NCBI GenBank assembly: GCA_000384495.1
Contig: ARQR01000002.1
Span: forward strand, 64,241 to 73,701
DNA from: an actinobacterium SCGC AAA015-D07
Lineage (GTDB): Bacteria > Actinomycetota > Acidimicrobiia > Actinomarinales > Actinomarinaceae
Direction of reading: 5' to 3'
DNA length: 9,461 nt
Both the position numbers and the translations under genes were made by a program. This document shows, in pieces, positions 7,642 through 9,461 of this stretch (position 1 is the first letter of the stretch; each line of letters opens with the position of its first letter). A model generated the notes under the pieces. That model worked only from the letters and a program-made list of their open reading frames with translations. It ran no database searches and had not been told where the DNA came from.

Positions 7642-8801
7642 ATTAAGGAGTAGTAGTCCTCAACTACCTTTGATTTATTTAAAATATTTTTATTTAGATT
7701 GTTTATATTTTTTTGATATTTCAAAAGTAGTGATTGATCATTAAGTTTATCAAATATTTTTTTCATCGAAGTCTCATCATATGGGTCAATGGTAAAACCT
7801 AATTCATATTTCTCTATAAACTTTGAAACAGCAGAATCACTGTTAGCAAAACACAATAAAATTTTATTCATTGAAAGATAGTCAAAAGTTTTACCAGGAA
7901 AACCTTCTACTGTAATTTCTTTGTCTAACGAAATAAGTCCAACAGGAATCTCTTTCGTTTTATCGTATAATTCGTTTCTTGGTAAATGCTCGAAAACATT
8001 TAATTGATCACTTTCTAAATCTTTAATAGAATCAAATTCTTCACCTGCTCCAAAAAATTTTAAATTCCAATTCTTCTCTTCAATAGAATTAAACGTATCG
8101 ATAAATCTTTTTATATTTTGAGGTTTACCCATATTACCGGCATACAAAATTGTTTTTTTATCTAGATTTGGATTTTCATTAGATATTACATAGGGAGAAA
8201 AGTGATAAATTGATTTTATGTCTTTATCTATTAATCCACGATTGTTAATAAGAAATGCTTTTAATTCTGGTGAGTTTACAACCAAATTGTCAGCAAGTTT
8301 CATGGCGTATGTATCGATTTTTTTAAAAATGTTAAATAAAATTCCAGAATTTGTTTTCAATGTTTTGTTAGCGATTTCAGGATAAAGTTCCCAGCATGAG
8401 TATGTAACTTTAATCTTTAGAAATTTCTTTATATAAATTACAACTAAGTTCATAGTTGGTGGATAACTAAATATAAAAATATGAGAGTAATTTTTATTGT
8501 TCTTAGATAAAAATTTAATTGTTTGATAATGAAACATTATCCATTGAAAAAATCTAGTTACTTTGTTAAAACTCCTGCTTGCTGAACTTATATGTGTTAT
8601 GTTTATGTCTTTATATGATGATGTGTAATATTTATCTGAAGTTAGATTCTTACTATTTTCGATATTGTATTGTGGTGAGCTTGCCAATATCTCAACATCA
8701 ACACCATGCTCTTTAAATCCATCTGCAATTTCAGCAACTAACATTCCTGTTGAGACGTTATCTGGAGGTATTGTTAAAGAGTGAAATAAAATTTTTTTCA
8801 T
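7638..8801 (-). CDS. WbuB-like GT4 glycosyltransferase
   Basis: This complete 387-residue retaining-type GT4 glycosyltransferase probably acts at the cytoplasmic membrane face on the undecaprenyl-linked acceptor. The N-terminal acceptor domain opens with KKILFHSLTIPPDNVSTGM (2-20), and GVDVEILASSPQY (33-45) follows; this (PP...STG..., then a P-x-Y) is the pattern of WbuB/WcaI-type enzymes. CWELYPE (136-142) occupies the place of the usual DxxPE block. The donor domain shows YAGNMGKPQNI (220-230), GAGEE (251-255) and FPGKTFDYLSMNKILLC (301-317), where WbuB-like proteins bind the nucleotide sugar. The ATG at 8801-8799 overlaps the TGA of the upstream epimerase gene (ATGA), implying translational coupling. 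In known loci WbuB transfers L-FucNAc and sits beside the FucNAc epimerase gene, so that donor is plausible but not shown. The stop overlaps the stop of the plus-strand sugar transferase by 4 bp. Length is close to normal for the family (about 400). Confidence 0.87.
   Translation of the reverse strand: MKKILFHSLTIPPDNVSTGMLVAEIADGFKEHGVDVEILASSPQYNIENSKNLTSDKYYTSSYKDINITHISSASRSFNKVTRFFQWIMFHYQTIKFLSKNNKNYSHIFIFSYPPTMNLVVIYIKKFLKIKVTYSCWELYPEIANKTLKTNSGILFNIFKKIDTYAMKLADNLVVNSPELKAFLINNRGLIDKDIKSIYHFSPYVISNENPNLDKKTILYAGNMGKPQNIKRFIDTFNSIEEKNWNLKFFGAGEEFDSIKDLESDQLNVFEHLPRNELYDKTKEIPVGLISLDKEITVEGFPGKTFDYLSMNKILLCFANSDSAVSKFIEKYELGFTIDPYDETSMKKIFDKLNDQSLLLKYQKNINNLNKNILNKSKVVEDYYSLI
7645..7678 (+). 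terminator. Possible hairpin terminator after the sugar transferase
   Basis: AAGG (7645-7648), a 2-nt bulge and TAGT (7651-7654) can pair with ACTACCTT (7663-7670) across an 8-nt loop. T-rich sequence follows (TGATTTATTT and beyond). It begins 4 bp after the sugar transferase stop, the expected place for a plus-strand terminator. It also lies inside the last codons of the minus-strand glycosyltransferase, so it is coding as well. The stem is short and bulged and the T tract is interrupted, so the call is weak. Confidence 0.3.
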
Positions 8802-9461
8802 TCTTTAAATGAATTTGAAATATCAAATGGATAATTTTCTTTATTATGTTTATGAAAACTGTTTGTTTCTGATAATTCTACAAGGTCGTCAACAATATTA
8901 TCAGATGCTTTCCCATCACCGAATGGTTGAGCCCATTTTGTATCAACCAACTTCATAGCTTTATCTAAGTAACTTTGAAAGTCACTCATCATCTCAGATG
9001 GATCAAATTTTATAGAAGCATTAACATCATATACTTCTGGACGCTCTGTTGAGTATCTCATTTGAATAGAAGGTACATTCATAATGCATGCCTCTTCAAC
9101 TACTGTACCTGAGTCACTCATTACAAAGGTTGAGTTCTTCAGAAGATACATAAATTCAAGATATCCTAAGGGGTCAATCATCAAAACGTTCGAATTGAGT
9201 TTTAGATCATATGATTTAAGCATTTCTTGAGTTTTGTATCCTGCAGGAAATACTATTTTCATATCAGAAGAATTAAATAGATTTACAATATTGTTAAGAG
9301 AATCCATGTTTAATATATTCTCTCTCCTATGAGATGTTGCCAATAAGAATTCGTTTTTTCCAATAAAATTTAAAATACTATTATCTAAGCTTTCATGTCC
9401 CGAATCAAAAATATTTTGATTTTCTTGAATAATATCAACTATGGGGTTCCCAGTTACTTTT
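8798..9461 (-). CDS. UDP-GlcNAc 2-epimerase family protein (WecB/FnlC-like), N-terminus beyond right edge
   Basis: The frame is open from the right edge (first full codon at 9460-9458) to the TGA at 8800-8798, giving the C-terminal 221 residues. A TTG at 9343 is internal (the second Leu of NEFLLATSHRREN) and is not the start. Family marks are VTGNPIVD at residues 2-9, TSHRREN (42-48), which holds the conserved active-site His, SDSGTVVEEA (115-124), a STERPE block (137-142) and FGDGKASD near the end. The family inverts C2 of UDP-N-acetyl-hexosamines in the cytosol. WecB makes UDP-ManNAc, and FnlC/WbjD makes UDP-L-FucNAc. The DSGT (rather than DSGG) form and the downstream WbuB-like gene favour an FnlC/WbjD-type role, but the UDP-ManNAc reaction is not excluded. 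A segment usually containing His-Pro-Arg reads AGYKT here (residues 73-77). It is coupled to the next gene by an ATGA overlap. Confidence 0.9.
   Translation of the reverse strand, partial: KVTGNPIVDIIQENQNIFDSGHESLDNSILNFIGKNEFLLATSHRRENILNMDSLNNIVNLFNSSDMKIVFPAGYKTQEMLKSYDLKLNSNVLMIDPLGYLEFMYLLKNSTFVMSDSGTVVEEACIMNVPSIQMRYSTERPEVYDVNASIKFDPSEMMSDFQSYLDKAMKLVDTKWAQPFGDGKASDNIVDDLVELSETNSFHKHNKENYPFDISNSFKE

Noticed and set aside
7550..7744. Open frame of 64 codons on the plus strand
   Set aside because: It overlaps the end of the sugar transferase out of frame and runs antisense into the WbuB-like gene. No ribosome-binding site or family resemblance was seen.
9341..9343. TTG at 9343 as the start of the epimerase-family gene
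   Set aside because: The frame is open to the window edge and the upstream residues (VTGNPIVDII and following) match the family, so this codon is an internal Leu.
1..9461. JUMPstart/ops element, CRISPR, IS ends, tRNA or rRNA
   Set aside because: No GGCGGTAG-like ops core, regular repeat-spacer pattern, transposase fragment or structural RNA signature was recognised on either strand.

Overview
This is an AT-rich window (roughly 30% GC by eye) that is almost entirely coding. It lies inside a surface-polysaccharide (O-antigen, capsule or exopolysaccharide) biosynthesis locus of the Wzx/Wzy-dependent type. The PglC/WcaJ-type initiating phosphoglycosyl transferase, Wzx, Wzy, Shine-Dalgarno-like sites and tightly overlapping genes point to a bacterium, probably Gram-negative. 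Both ends of the locus lie outside the window, and the sequence alone does not fix the taxon.

Layout from left to right: (i) 1-6955, minus strand, a tightly packed five-gene operon read right to left. It holds an AsnB-type glutamine amidotransferase (5114-6955), a Wzx-like flippase (3903-5117 with a revised start), a heparinase II/III-fold protein (2276-3910), a Wzy-like polymerase (891-2279, TTG start) and the N-terminal 301 residues of a GT4-type glycosyltransferase (1-904) that runs off the left edge. Every junction overlaps by 4-14 bp. (ii) 6956-7023, a 68-bp divergent intergenic gap, the only real non-coding stretch. (iii) 7024-7641, plus strand, a monotopic PglC/WcaJ-type initiating sugar-phosphate transferase. 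(iv) 7638-9461, minus strand, a WbuB-like GT4 glycosyltransferase preceded by a partial UDP-GlcNAc 2-epimerase-family gene that runs off the right edge. This pair is joined by an ATGA overlap and collides tail to tail with the sugar transferase, with a 4-bp overlap of stop codons.

How the genes could work together: the epimerase-family enzyme supplies a nucleotide amino sugar, possibly UDP-L-FucNAc given its pairing with a WbuB-like transferase. The initiating transferase loads the first sugar phosphate onto undecaprenyl phosphate, the GT4 enzymes extend the repeat unit, Wzx flips it and Wzy polymerises it. The AsnB homologue next to a heparinase-fold protein suggests a uronic-acid-containing polymer in which a carboxyl may be amidated and a uronosyl residue is cleaved or possibly C5-epimerised. 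The last point is inference.

Main points of interest: a heparinase-fold protein with its apparent active-site and metal-ligand set intact but no visible signal peptide; two membrane-protein genes (wzx, wzy) that both appear to start with TTG inside a TTGA stop/start overlap; a single initiating transferase inverted between two minus-strand operons; and a shared TTAGAGT heptamer upstream of both divergent genes. No mobile element, CRISPR array, tRNA or rRNA was seen, and no stretch over 300 bp lacks a gene.
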